From positions 167,345,874-167,409,873 of the forward strand of contig NC_134830.1 in the NCBI RefSeq assembly GCF_004210375.1: a stretch of DNA of 64,000 nucleotides, read 5' to 3'. Made by a program: the position numbers and the translations under genes. Positions 10,979-22,989 of the stretch are shown here, piece by piece. This DNA is from Tachypleus tridentatus. Taxonomy: Eukaryota > Arthropoda > Merostomata > Xiphosura > Limulidae. The stretch's first letter is position 1, and each line of letters begins with the position of its first letter. The notes below the pieces were generated by a model, which saw only the letters and a list, made by a program, of their open reading frames with translations, was not told where the DNA came from and did no database searches.

Positions 10979-13181
10979 GTGTTCCTTTGTATTGGTTTAT
11001 TTTGGGCTTTAGTTGTTATATATGTAAGGCTTCTTTAATTTTGCGTTTGTTTATGTTTTTTCTTTATTTAGTATGTGGGTATTTTCTATGGTTATATTGT
11101 CTTTATTTGATTTGCAGTGTTCGAAAACGTTTGAAGGTGACTTTTGTTTTCTTTGAATCTGGTTTCCATTTTTCTAGTTGTTTCTCCAATACAGAAGTCG
11201 TGGCAGTTATCACATTGTATTTTATAAATAATGTTGGTGTGGTGTTTGTCAGTGTAGTTTTTACATAGTATAGACCTCAGTTTTGTGCCTGGTTTTTGAA
11301 TAAATTTGGTATTAACTGGAATGTCATATTTCGTTACTAGTTTTTGCCAAATGTTGGTTATTTTTCTGCTGATGTTGGGAATATATGGTATACAGCAATA
11401 TGTGGTGTCGTGATTTTTTTAATTCGTGGTGTATATTTACTTTTGTTAGTTAATTTTTCTTTTTGTCTACGTGTGTGTGTATAATGTTTTCTTCGGTTTG
11501 TGGAGGAAACTTATTGATGTTGATGAAGTATTATTTTATTTTGTCTAATTCGTTGTTAACTTTATCTGGTGAGCATAGTTTTATGGCTGTGATTATTTGG
11601 TTTCTTAGTATGTTGAGTTTTTGCTTTGTTTCATGTGCTGAGTCCCAAGGAATGTATAGTCCAGTATGGGAGATTTTTCGGTGGATTTCTGTTTTAAATT
11701 GTGTATCGGTTCTTGTAATTTTGAGGTTAAGAAATGATATTACATTGCTTTCTTCCTGTTCGCATGTGAAGTTAATGTTGGGATGTATAAAGTTAATGTG
11801 ATTGAAAAAATTAAGTGTATGTTCTGTATATATGAATCCCGCAATCGTGTCGTCTACATATCTGTACCAGTATAGTGGTGAATATAATGCTGTGTTAATT
11901 GCTTGTGTTTCAACTTGTATCATAAAAATATTGGCTAGAACTAGTGATACTGGGTTGCCCATGCTTAGGCCATTTGTTTGTATATAGTTGTGGTTGTTGA
12001 ACATGAAGTTTGTCTTCATTGTGGTGAATTCTATGAAGGTTGCTAATTGGTTGCTGGGAATGTCTATAGTTGAGTTAGGGTTTCGGATATAGAGTTCAAA
12101 GGCTATCTTGCCGGCTGCAGCTGTTGGGACTTCTGTAATGAGGGATATAACATCGAAACTGGCCATTAAGGCTTTATGATTAAGTTGATTAAGATCAAAC
12201 TTGAAATTAAAAGAGTCTTTGATGAATGATCTGGCTGATATTTTATATTTGGAGAATGCCCATGCTATGTATTTACCAAGATTATATTTCAACAATTGAT
12301 ATGTGGACATTATTGGTCGTAATGGACAACCTGGTTTATGAGGTTTGGGGATGCCGTGTATTTGTGGTGTGTGTGTGTCGGTTTTACGTTGATAGGAATA
12401 AAGTGTTTGTGAAATTGTGTTGGCTTTTTTTTCATTTTCAGTTGTATTTTGTTCAGTTGTGTTTCGTGTGTCTTTGTTGGATTTGTGTGTATTGTTTAAA
12501 TTTGTTTGTGTCTGATAGGATGTTCTTCATTATTTGGATGTATTCATTCGTGTTCATAATGACAATTTATCTGCTTTTAGAATTTTTATGTTTTTATCTT
12601 GTTTTAGGTTTTTAGTAGAATTAATGACTCTTTCTGTAAGATTGTTTTTAGTTTTCTGTTTTGTAAAATTATGTTGATGATTTTGTGAGAAAATTCTTTG
12701 AAAAAATCGTTTAAGATGTTGTTTCTAGGTGTTTCTGGAAAATATTAATTTTTAATTTTTTTCTGGGAAGATTGGCTGTTGGATATCAATAGATTTGTCG
12801 AAGTTGTCTTCTTTCTGTTGGTTGTTTTCTTGTTTTCCTTTTCTGTTGAAAGTATCACAAGTCTCCTGGCTTGGTCTTCTAAACATGTTTTAATTTCTAA
12901 GGTTGGAATGTAACTAGGTGTTATTGCGAAGTTAAGTCCTTTGTTAAGTAGTTGTATCTCGTCTGTGTTTAATTGTCGGTCGGATCTGTTAATTATGAGG
13001 TTAGTCAACGGTTTGTCGGGTTGGTGTCTTTTCTGTTGTTTGCATCTTAGTTTTTTCTAGTTTATTGTTGTGGCAGATCTTATGTCCTGTCCTTCCTAGT
13101 GTTGATTTGGTTTATGTTTCGTTGTATAAGTCTGTAAATCTCTGGTTTAATGCAGCATGCCAGTTGATGGTCTAGGTTCAT
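10979..13181 (-). pseudogene. Penelope-type reverse transcriptase with GIY-YIG-like endonuclease domain, broken
   Basis: The reading starts at an ATG on the minus strand at 13181 (MNLDHQLACCIKPEIYRL). The N-terminal region holds the family phrase SDRQLN..EIQLLNKGLNFA (around 12990-12910). The RT core runs about 12390-11530 with GIPKPHKPGCPLRPI, SFDVISLITEVP, GLSMGNPVSLVLANIFM and the catalytic YVDDT, then FLNLKITR. The endonuclease part (about 11240-10979) reads IIYKIQCDNC, then CIGETTRK with Cys replacing the Tyr of YIG, and later VFEHCKSNKDNI. Frameshifts or stops fall between the N-terminal block and the RT core (about 12745-12400), after 11531, and near 11150, so no intact protein remains. 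Its presumed role was target-primed reverse transcription of its own RNA. Confidence 0.88.
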
Positions 13182-13241
13182 TGTTTTTGTTTTTGTAAGC
13201 CATGTAGGTCTTTGTATTTTGTGTTCAATATGGCTTTAAGT

Positions 13242-13397
13242 AGTTACACAACACCCTTCGAACATGTGGACAGCTATCGGTCAGTTACCTCTTTCTTTCT
13301 TTGTGAACCTGGCGATGACCGAAGAAGGTCGAAACGTTGTTCGCTCTTCTACATAAAAACTTTTCTCAACCCAAACCAGCCGTTTTTTACATATATA
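13242..13397 (+). repeat. Right inverted terminal repeat of the Penelope-like element
   Basis: Inverted partner of 10753-10912. It begins agttacacaacacccttcg and ends at the outer edge gttttttacatatata. Confidence 0.9.
13309..13345 (+). ncRNA. Hammerhead-ribozyme-like motif, right arm
   Basis: The core CTGGCGA (consensus CTGANGA, so the A is mutated to G) is followed by GACC-GAAGAA-GGTC, a fully paired helix II with one unpaired base before it, then GAAAC. This arm keeps the stem the left arm lost and has lost the core base the left arm kept. It is a candidate relic only. Confidence 0.45.
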
Positions 13398-16052
13398 TTT
13401 TTCTCTACAAGTGGGTTTTCTCGTCATCACTGAAATCAATATTCACTTCCTATAAAGGAAGATAAAATAAGGATTTTCAAAAATTACAGCAATGGGTCAA
13501 CCACCTTTCCCTGAACTTCTCCCACTTCCCAAAGAACATATTATGCCTGCTGAGTGTAATAAAGATTTTGTTTGCCTTTTTTTAGCCCCGGATTGTGTCA
13601 TGTCTTTTTACACCCCATCTGTGGAATCAGCTTGGTCTTAAAGAAGTGTTTACACATGATGCCTATCTCGGTATCTGTTGAAAGCGAAAGCAAGAAACCA
13701 GAAAGCTTTATGAATTTTAATTCATAGTATTTCAACTGCGTGGTGAGTGTTGCTATTTTAAATAGTTTCTATATCAGTAAAATGGTTGATTAAACAGTAA
13801 ATCATTTATTTATTATATTCACTTGTAGCAAAATGACTTTCATATAGAAACTGAAAAAGTGCTATATGTTATTAATTAGAATCAATAAGTTGTCAACAAA
13901 GATTTTAAACATTTTATTGGAATTTATCAGTGAGTTTACAAAACTAAATATTTTAAATAAGCATCCTAAGAGAAGTGAAAAACACCAGAAAATGGAAAAA
14001 GTATAATTAGATATAGAAGGAAGAACTGTAATCAGTACCTTAGATCATAAAAATACAATCAGTTTTCTATATCAGTATTTATAAAAAAAACAGTTATGAC
14101 AGAAACGTTTCAGTAGTATGTTAGTAACATTATTTTCTCATAGAAGCACATGTAACTGAAAAATACAAACGTAAATTTAAATCTGTAGTAACTCAACAGA
14201 AGCATCGAAACACCACTGTAAGACACACAGAATACACCTAATAAGACCTTTGTAAAACACATTTGAGTTAAACCTATACTGTTTCGTCAGGTACACTTTT
14301 ATTATGCTAAACCTATAATAGATGTACATTGAATAGAAGACTGTCAGCTTTTGTAAATGAAAATTATCATAATTAAATATAAACATTTAAAATCAAATTA
14401 CCCTGAGTAACACGGTGTATATATAGAATCTTAATAACAGTATCCACCATTTTATGACACACACTATACACCTAGTAAGACTACCTAAAGAAAGAAATCC
14501 GTAAATATAAAACGTACACAATAACTTGAAATCTGTACTCAGTCCTATGTGCTTTTTTGCAATATACATAATTCACCTAGTGACGCCAACAGAAACCATA
14601 GTAACAACATCCGCATACATTAAAAGTAACCACATACAGAACTTAAATCCCAGAATCCTCCTGTAAACTGTCCATCTGTAGTAACAGACTCTCTAGCGTA
14701 AAGCAGTATTGGGTGTTATAAATACTAATCGATAGGATACATTATTGTATTAATATGATATCTACCCATATATCAAGGGTATTGACTTCTGAATAAAGGG
14801 TAATAAGTTACATTATTCTTGTATTCATCATCTGCTTTCTTCAGTAACCAAGTAAAAGGAGGGCGCGATACTTCCATACAAACACATTTGATTAATAGCA
14901 CATATCGTCATATGAGCTGTGATAAATATGTATATAACGAAGACAAATGTCACGGCTTCTATTAACGTGAAACAAATTAAATTAGGTTGTGATACACGTA
15001 GCTAACATTTTTTGACTCCATACGTAAGCTTATTCACAGCAACATTTTTACCATGTATGACTGATGATGATAAGAACAATAAAATTTATCTAAAACTATA
15101 TAGATGTGAATGAGTAATGTGTTTTTGTACAAGAAACATTACATTTATTAAAGTTCATATAAGTTTAATAAATAAATATCACAGACGCATTACAGAAAAC
15201 TGCACCGTTCAGATTTTCGTAACATCACAATATGATACTCATTTTCACATTACAACATCAAAATACCAGTTACTGATTGTAGAAAAATAATTTTTTGACG
15301 GATTTATATGTGTAAAAACAATTTAAAACAAATGGATAATATACTGAACTATTCAATATTTGAAATCATCTTGTTTGTAGCTTTTACTTTTGCAAAGTAC
15401 GGTTCATGCTGTTAGAGGAACACTTGTGAAGCCATAGTAGAGGGAAAGAGTGGCATCAGATTTGTGGTGCCAAAATTACTCTACAAGTAGTTGCCAAAAT
15501 TTACAGTCATGCTATCCATGAAATTATTACAATGTTTCGACTACAATAAATCTTTTATTGTGCACTATTATCATCAAAGGTAATATACTTTAATTGTCGT
15601 AACTTTTTATTTATTGATTCAGAGTATTAAGCCACATGATTACCGAACATATACGGTATCGTACATCTTACAATTTTAATAACTGGCATTATTGGAATAT
15701 GTACGTCATAGGTCACTCTCCTTTAGTCAAGACTTGGTGGTATTACTTCCATATTCCAACCTATGAACAGAAAGGTGAACGATAACTGCGAAGACAGTGA
15801 GCAGAACAACAAATTTCCATCGTTCATGAAGTCTCCTCCTAGGAATATGTATCGCTCTTACCGCATCATTTATCATCTGATTTTCAAGTTGAAATCGTAA
15901 ACTCCATGACTTTTATGTTTAACATGGGTTATAGTTATTTTTTGTTGAGAATGTAACATAATGACTAGACTGTGAAAGCAATATTGTGTGGGTTGTATGC
16001 TAAAATTTCGTTATTGGTGGTTTTATGTTGAACTATGCTTTACAATGTTTGT
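13398..16052. other. Intergenic AT-rich stretch, one weak coding candidate
   Basis: I see no gene, RNA gene or repeat family here, apart from a short open frame at 15727-15876 (-) described separately. Confidence 0.4.
15727..15876 (-). CDS. Possible small membrane-anchor exon (49 residues), unrecognised
   Basis: An open frame on the minus strand starts MINDAVRAIHIPRRRLHERW and continues into a hydrophobic run (KFVVLLTVFAVIVHLSV) and HRLEYGS, ending at TGA. Basic residues before a single ~17-residue hydrophobic stretch resemble a type II signal anchor. A possible donor (gtaata) follows LEYG. No partner exons were found and no family was recognised, so it may be chance. Confidence 0.2.
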   Translation of the reverse strand: MINDAVRAIHIPRRRLHERWKFVVLLTVFAVIVHLSVHRLEYGSNTTKS

Positions 16053-16323
16053 TCGGTCAGGTGATTTAGGTGCTCGACTCCCAATCTAAGGGTCGTAGGT
16101 TCGAATCCCAGTCACACCAAAAATACTTGCTCTTTCACCCGTGAGGATGTTGTAATGTGACAGTCAAACCCACTATTCGTTGGTAGAAGAGTAGCCCAAC
16201 AGTTGGCGGTTGGTGGTGATGACTAGCTGCCTTCTCTCTAGAGTTACACTGCAAAATTAGGGTCGGCTAGCGCAGATAGCTTTCATGTAACTTTGTGCGA
16301 AATTCAAAAACAAATAAACAAAC
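16053..16323 (+). repeat. SINE-A copy, full length
   Basis: Head with ggttcgaatccca B-box-like sequence, body agtagcccaacagttggcgg, and a tail of AAAC/AAAT repeats. Confidence 0.92.
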
Positions 16324-16769
16324 TTCTAGATTCAAATTTCTGGTTATTTGAAATATATTGTATACATTTCGTAACATTTTTCTGTGTTTATGTTGTTAAA
16401 GTACGCTGTGTTTCTTTTCACTGAATTTTATTAAATGTGCTTTCCTCTGGATGGATTGTGTTAGTATTTTGTTCAGGATCAGTACTCTTAGTATTTGTTC
16501 TGTGTTGGTAGTATCAGCTAGTGTTTTGCTCTCTATAGATTATGTTAGTGTTTACATGTGCGGGTCATGTCAGGTGTTTGCTCTGTACGTGGGTTGCAAA
16601 AGCGTCTGCTCAGTGTAGACTGCATTGTTGTTTGCTCTATGTAGTTTAACTTAGTATTTGTATAATATTTGTGTTTTTTGTTTTGGATTATTTCAGATAG
16701 TATATGTTCTGTGTGGGGTATGTTAAGTAATGATTACTTTCTGAACATCACTCAAATGGACTTTGTTGT

Positions 16770-16880
16770 TTTTCTTAGTGCAAAGCTACACAATGGGCTA
16801 TTTGCATCCGAGGAAATCGTACCTCGGATTTTTGCTTTGTAAGTCAGAAAACATACCTCTGATTCACCAAGAGGCAATTA
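16770..16880 (-). repeat. SINE-C copy, degenerate
   Basis: In reverse orientation: tagtgcaaagctacacaatg, then a diverged tRNA-like part (gtaagtcagaaaacatacc). It resembles the copies at 25746 and 57747 but with many changes. Confidence 0.5.
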
Positions 16881-17600
16881 CTTAGAATCATAGTTCATAT
16901 AAACGAAGTGCTTACACCTAAAATACCCGTGTATTCAATGGATATATATGTCTCCTAAAATGTTTGATTTACAGATGAAAAATATTGTGTGAATAATGTT
17001 AAAAGGGTAGACAAACGGTTGACATATATGAAATATGTTTTAACAAAATTGGAAGTTGTTTTGCTTAATACAGAACCTAAGTCTAGGCATATGATTGAGT
17101 GCCATTCAAAAACTTCCCCTTTTTACATAGGTTTTGTAAACTTCAAATCAAATATAAACTATTTTTAACTTTTCTTCCTTGAAGCCTCCATCTTCTTTAT
17201 TCGAGAGATTGACAAAACTTTGTTGGAAACATCTAGAAAGTGACTATAATTTTCAAACCGAGAACTATTACCCATAACCGACACTGTTTTGTTTCATAAC
17301 ATTGAGAAAGTGACAGGAGTTTTCAAACTGAGTGCTACTGTTTAGTTACATAATGTCAACAAAATGACAAGTGTTTTAAAACTTAGAATTATTACCCACA
17401 ATGCTTGTCATGCTGGATATACTACTGCTACTAGAATTCGAGTTGTGCACATTCAGTTCGCCATCTTTAATTTTTCTCATGTTTTTATTTACGTCTTTTG
17501 ATCGTTTTGGAGCGAATGGAAACGTCCAATTTTCGTTTTATTCACTCATTTGATGATTGTGGGTAGAGGTCTGTGTTGGTAAAAGGAAATGTTTAGAATT

Positions 17601-17831
17601 GGGTAGCTGGTTCAAATCCCCGTCGCACCAAACATGCTCTCCCTTTCAGACGTGAGGGCGTTATAAGTGCGGTCAATCCAACTAATCGTTGGTAAAATAG
17701 TAGTCCAAGAGTTGGCGGTCGGTGGTGATGACTAGCTGCCTTCTCTCTAGTCTTACACTGCTAAATTAGGGACAGCGCAGATAGCCTTCGTTTAGCTTTG
17801 TACGAAATTCAAAAGAAACAAACAAACAGAC
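17601..17831 (+). repeat. SINE-A copy, 5' truncated near the B box
   Basis: The copy begins at ggttcaaatccccgtcgcac and runs to the AAAC tail. Loss of the 5' end is typical of target-primed reverse transcription that stops early. Confidence 0.92.
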
Positions 17832-18057
17832 AAATGAAAAACAATAACAAGGTATTAATGGATTGTCATTCAATGAATTTTTAAAAAAATGCCTTAGAAA
17901 TCAAGTAAGAACACTGTGCAACAAATAAAAACAAGTAATTTAATTTATGTAAACACTGCCAATTAAAATCCCTTAAAATACAATATTATTTAAACTTTTA
18001 AATACAGCTTCATTCTAAACCCCTCGCCACCTACCACTCATGTGCAACTGTTTTATG

Positions 18058-18170
18058 ATGTGTTTGTTTTTCTTACAGCAAAGCCACGTGGGACTATCTG
18101 CTGAATCGGGTCCCTGATTTTAGCGTTGTGAATCCGTAGACTTACCGCTGTACTAGCGGGGGGCTGTTTC
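18058..18170 (-). repeat. SINE-B copy (tRNA-like, ~115 bp)
   Basis: Reverse orientation. Shared phrases are cagcaaagccacgtgggact, then ccctgattttagcgttgtga and ccgctgtactagcgggg. Five copies of this family are in the window. Confidence 0.85.
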
Positions 18171-18879
18171 ATGATTTTTAACTTAGATGAACCCAAATTT
18201 TCAGTAAAAATACTTCTGTTAACACATAGTAATTTTAATATTTTTACTTCAGTTTCGAATATAATCATCGTTATTTAATGAATTAATAATTAATTACAAA
18301 TACATTGCTTTTTTTATATAATTTAGAAAACTTGCAAATCATAGAAAATCAGATTTGATAAAATCTTACTTTTAGACAATCATACTTTGACACCTATTTA
18401 TCAACAATTCAAATAACAATCAATGAAAATTAAAAACAAAAAATTTACCCACAAGTTTCTTCGGTAGTTTTATTAATAACGTTTATACAATCATTATTGT
18501 TCATTAGCTTAAATAATTTTCTTGTAGAAATAATGAAATAATTTTACTTTTCTTTTTCCTTTGAAATAATTAAATTATTTATTTGCTGTTAAACCGAAAC
18601 GCTGAACAAGGTTCTCTGTTCGCTGCGGTATTAAAAACCTATTCTCAGCCTTATAAGCTTTATGACTTCCCGCTGAGTAACCGTGGGGTCAAAATAATTA
18701 GAGATCACTAACATAATTTCATGCTGAACAGAATAATGTTCAATGACCTACAGTTCCATTTCTTCTTTTCCCCAAGGTGAGTATGACATTAAATTAATCA
18801 TTACATATATTTATATATGAAGAAATAATATGGTAACTAACCCATCATCTTGTGGATGCGGTGGTAGGTCTTTATTAAA

Positions 18880-19379
18880 NNNNNNNNNNNNNNNNNNNNN
18901 NNNNNNNNNNNNNNNNNNNNNNNNNNNNNNNNNNNNNNNNNNNNNNNNNNNNNNNNNNNNNNNNNNNNNNNNNNNNNNNNNNNNNNNNNNNNNNNNNNNN
19001 NNNNNNNNNNNNNNNNNNNNNNNNNNNNNNNNNNNNNNNNNNNNNNNNNNNNNNNNNNNNNNNNNNNNNNNNNNNNNNNNNNNNNNNNNNNNNNNNNNNN
19101 NNNNNNNNNNNNNNNNNNNNNNNNNNNNNNNNNNNNNNNNNNNNNNNNNNNNNNNNNNNNNNNNNNNNNNNNNNNNNNNNNNNNNNNNNNNNNNNNNNNN
19201 NNNNNNNNNNNNNNNNNNNNNNNNNNNNNNNNNNNNNNNNNNNNNNNNNNNNNNNNNNNNNNNNNNNNNNNNNNNNNNNNNNNNNNNNNNNNNNNNNNNN
19301 NNNNNNNNNNNNNNNNNNNNNNNNNNNNNNNNNNNNNNNNNNNNNNNNNNNNNNNNNNNNNNNNNNNNNNNNNNNNNNN
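18880..19379. other. Assembly gap of 500 N
   Basis: Exactly 500 unknown bases. The round number suggests a placeholder, so the true distance is unknown. Confidence 0.99.
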
Positions 19380-19985
19380 ATGTAGTAAATATCAACTGCC
19401 ATTTAAAAAAAAAAATGAATCACAACACTGTATTACTATTCGCTTTGCTAAGAAACAAAGTTCTAGAATATGATTTATATAATGTATAGAGGCAGCAACG
19501 CCGTCTGGTGACATTATTATTTATTCATATTTCCACCCACAATTTGCTGACATTTTTATTGTTATATGAGAGGTAGAAAGTAAGATATATTTTAGTCTTA
19601 CCACCAATAATTTAAGAAAACAAGAACCTTTGTTTGCAAACAAAGATATATACGCATATATCCACATTTTCTTCTGATGAAACATTTAACATGTAAAGAA
19701 GGGGGAGTTCAGTGAATAAGTTACACAGTTAAAAACGATGCATTTTTGTTTCGATTTCAATGTTTGTATCAGTTATTTTGTTTATTTTAGAAATATGTAG
19801 AATACAGCTAAATTGATAAAAGTTTATGGTTGTGATTGGTTCTTTTAACTTTTAATTTTCACTTTAGTCTACTAATAAGTTTTATGAGTTCAACAAAAGT
19901 TTCGAGAAGGAAAAAACTAGAACCAGGAACCTTATTGTCCTCCAGGCATCGTAACAAACCCTCCTTTACAAAGTAATATTTCACC

Positions 19986-20106
19986 CCGCCCCCCGCTAGT
20001 ACAGCGGTATGTTTACAGATTTACAACGCTAAGATCAGGGGTTCGATTCCCATCAGTGGGCTCAGAAGATAGCCCGATGTGGCTTTGCCATAAGAAAACA
20101 ATCAAA
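19986..20106 (+). repeat. SINE-B copy, forward
   Basis: Contains ccccgctagtacagcggtat, then aggggttcgattcccatcag (B-box-like), gatagcccgatgtggctttg and a short A-rich end. It is the most complete forward copy of the family in the window. Confidence 0.88.
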
Positions 20107-20107
20107 C

Positions 20108-20162
20108 AATATTTCACCCCAACAATACAGCGACATGTCTGTGGATTTACAACGTTAAAAGA
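20108..20162 (+). repeat. SINE-B fragment directly after a full copy
   Basis: Repeats only the head (caatacagcgacatgtctg, gatttacaacgttaaaag). It lies head-to-tail with the preceding copy and may be a second insertion into the A-rich tail. Confidence 0.65.
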
Positions 20163-20610
20163 AGGGTAAAAAGTGACCTTATTGAAACTTATGAGGTGAT
20201 CATAGAGACAGTATTAAGTCTTCTGATGTCTTTGCACTATATTTTGAAGACAACAATAGGATGAAAGTATACAAGCTTAAGAGTTTTAAAAGACAAGCGA
20301 GGATCCAATATAGACGACTTAATATCTATAAAAGGGTGATTTGTTTATGGTGAGTTATCGTCATTAGTAGTGGAGGCCAGAAATTTACAAAAATTTACAA
20401 GAGGTATCATTAATTTCTTGAAAAATAAAAATTGATTTAAGTCTTTGCTTCGTCTCAAGAGCGTGCGTGGAGAAGGCTATCTTTGAAAGACATTGTTGAC
20501 CTTTGTTGTTCGTACGTTATATTACAAGAGCATTTCAAAAAAGGAAGTATACGCAGGGGTGGCTAATATTAAACCTTCAAAACAATGCAAATAATATAGT
20601 ATAGATGGTA

Positions 20611-20902
20611 TTTTCACCATTCTTACCTGATAACACAAGTACACAGTGTAGTAGAATTTTTTCACCATCCTTACCTTTAACACAAGTACACAGTGTAGTA
20701 GAATGTTTTTCACCATCCTTACCCGATAACACAAGTACACAGTGTAGTAGAATGTTTTTCACCATCCTTACCTGATAACACAAGTACACAGTGTAGTAGA
20801 ATGTTTTTCACCATCCTTACCTGATAACACAAGTACACAGTGTAGTAGAATGTTTTTCACCATCCTTACCTGATAACACAAGTACACAGTGTAGTAGAAT
20901 GT
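20611..20902 (+). repeat. Tandem repeat, six units of 48-49 bp
   Basis: Units begin caccatccttacctgataac at 20615, 20663, 20711, 20760, 20809 and 20858. Identity is high, with one short deletion in the second unit. Open frames across it are only repeat translations. Confidence 0.97.
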
Positions 20903-21341
20903 TAGCAGACAAAAATTTTGATTGAATAGTTTTATATATATATATTGCTACATGTTAATCCATACCTATTTTATTATGTAAATAAATACTATCTCTACGT
21001 TTTCGTCCTTTTTAAAATAATTTTTTTACTTCTTTGGTTGTTTTTTAATGCAATGTTTCTATAGGCATAGGAAGGTTCTAAACATAATAAGGCTCCAACT
21101 GTAATATTTGTTGTTTATCTATTATTAGCTGGCAATTCTTATTTCGAACGAACGAAACCTTGACAGGGGGTTAGTTTAAAGAGAGAGAGAAGTCTGAAGA
21201 ATTCTCTCCCCAACAGGGGGGTGTTTAGGAACGTCGTAGATCCTCTTCGTCCCCGCTCGTGAAAGTTTATTTATCTGCACGTGGAAGTTTTCCCGTGTTT
21301 TAATTTCACATTGTTTGAGGCAATGAAGTGAAGTGGGGCAG

Positions 21342-21455
21342 TATGAAAATGACGGATGAGAAAGGTCAGCGAGTCCTCATAAAGGAAGTGGACAAGTCCG
21401 GAACCCTCCGGCAGAAACTCTTATTTTGTCATTCACTTGAGCAGAAGAAGGAATA
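21342..21455 (+). CDS. Possible 37-residue small ORF, unrecognised
   Basis: MKMTDEKGQRVLIKEVDK... ends LEQKKE then TAA. The ~200 bases before it are less AT-rich than their surroundings (runs such as ctccccaacagggggg). It is lysine- and glutamate-rich and could be a small gene or a 5' exon of a gene reaching into unseen sequence. No family was recognised. Confidence 0.2.
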
Positions 21456-21602
21456 AAAATGTTTGTCAGAAGGCTAGCTTCAAGGGGTAATGATAACTGT
21501 TTACACTAGAATAATGATTTTTAAAAAATTACTACCATTACTCATAAAAGTGGATGTTTCGTTTGAAACTGTGTCACCTAAGTAAAATTTATTGTTTTAG
21601 TT

Positions 21603-21886
21603 TTGGTTTGTTCATTTGTTTTTGAATTTCGTGCAAAGCTGCTCGAGGGCTATCTGCGATGGCCATCCCTAATTTAGCAGTGTAAGACTAGAGGGAAAGC
21701 AACTAGTCATCACCACCCACCGCTAACTCTTGGGCTACTCTTTTACCTACGAATAGTGAGATTGACCGTCACATTATAACGCCATCACGGTTGATAGGGC
21801 GAGCGTGTTTGGTGTGACGGGGATTCGAACCCGCGATTCTAAGATTACGAGTCGAATGTCTTAATCCACCTGGCCATGCCGGGCCT
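21603..21886 (-). repeat. SINE-A copy, full length, reverse
   Basis: From the AAAC tail (seen as ttgttcatttgtttttg) to the head (tggccatgccgggcct). It includes the intact B-box complement gggattcgaacccgcg. Confidence 0.95.
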
Positions 21887-22196
21887 ATTTAGTTTTGGAG
21901 TTTTGTAATAAAAACGAAAAATCAATAATTTGAATTTCTAATTGTGATATTTATAGGACTTGTGACTCAGTCATTATATAGATATTGTTATAAAAGGAAA
22001 CACTGTTTAGTACTGTAAGGTTCCAAGAAGATATTTCAAAAATAATTCCGTGAACAATCCAAACCATCCCTACATAGAATGTGCTAACATCTGCCAGAGA
22101 ATTGGATCTCACTGTAACATTTTAAATTTTAATTTCTATTTTGTAAAACTCCCAGAATGTTTTATTTTGTATTAATATGTGCAAGTGTACAAAATA

Positions 22197-22449
22197 CTTT
22201 GTATTAATATGTATAAATATACAATAGTACTACACATATTATAATACTACCACTTATTACCTATTGATATGTATTAGAATACTTTGTATTAATAAGTATA
22301 CGATGCTGCTACACATGTTATAATATTACTGATCATTAGCTGTTGGTACGTGTAAGGACACTTTATATTAATAAGTATAAATATGCAACGTTACTATACA
22401 TGTTATAATACTACCAATCGTTAGTTGTTGATACGTGTAAGAACACTTT
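22197..22449 (+). repeat. Degenerate tandem repeat, three units of ~83 bp
   Basis: Units start at cttt(g/a)tattaata near 22197, 22281 and 22360. Each contains tacacatgttataatacta and a gtgtaaga(a/g)ca-like end. Divergence is considerable. Confidence 0.75.
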
Positions 22450-22859
22450 AGAGTACTATTTGTTTCACTTACAAGCTAATAGTTTACTGTAGGGGTTTTT
22501 TACTAGAAATTTATAAGATGATTGGAAATAGTACAAGAGCTGGAAGATTAGTTATTATCTTAAAAGCACCATTAGCGTAAACATGTGCCATTCTCTTTGT
22601 GATTAACATTATCAATTGAAAACACTTGAACTACAACAGTTATTTATCATAAAAATACTTACAGATAAACAACTAAACTAAATACATTTTGATTATTATA
22701 ACGTTTACTTCTCCTCCCCATTACGCTTAAATAAATTCATAGCAGTATGAATGTATTTTATCATGAGAGAAATATTTTTACCAAAACCTGCAGCTGGTAT
22801 ATTAGTTAACAATCGTAAGGACAATTAACAAACTAAAAACTTTTAACAGTTTTACCAGC

Positions 22860-22989
22860 TTTGTTTGTTTGGGAATTTCGCACAAAGCTACTCGAGGGCT
22901 ATCTGTGCTAGTCGTCCCTAATTTAGCAGTGTAAGACTAGAGGGAAGGCAGCTAGTCATCACCACCCACCGCCAACTCTTTTACCAACG
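22860..22989 (-). repeat. SINE-A fragment, reverse, with internal deletion
   Basis: The tail half is present, with cgcacaaagctactcgaggg. After ccgccaactctt the phrase gggctactc is missing, and the copy ends at ttaccaacg. Confidence 0.88.

Larger units (their letters stand above)
10753..13397 (-). mobile_element. Penelope-like retroelement, decayed, with inverted terminal repeats
   Basis: About 2.65 kb bounded by inverted repeats at 10753-10912 and 13242-13397; the outer edge is tatatatgtaaaaaacgg read inward. The minus strand codes for a Penelope-type reverse transcriptase followed by a GIY-YIG-like endonuclease region. Penelope-like elements form their own retroelement class and commonly have inverted or direct pseudo-LTRs. 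Both arms contain a hammerhead-like motif. Several frameshifts and stops show the copy is dead. Confidence 0.9.

Noticed and set aside
10987..12615. Several + strand open frames of 90-130 residues
   Set aside because: They are antisense to the Penelope-like coding region and rich in Val, Phe and Cys as expected for antisense of an AT-rich gene.
18811..19489. Long open frames on both strands around 18811-19489
   Set aside because: They consist almost only of unknown bases in the assembly gap.
20615..20902. CRISPR-like array
   Set aside because: Units are contiguous tandem repeats with no unique spacers, and the DNA is eukaryotic.
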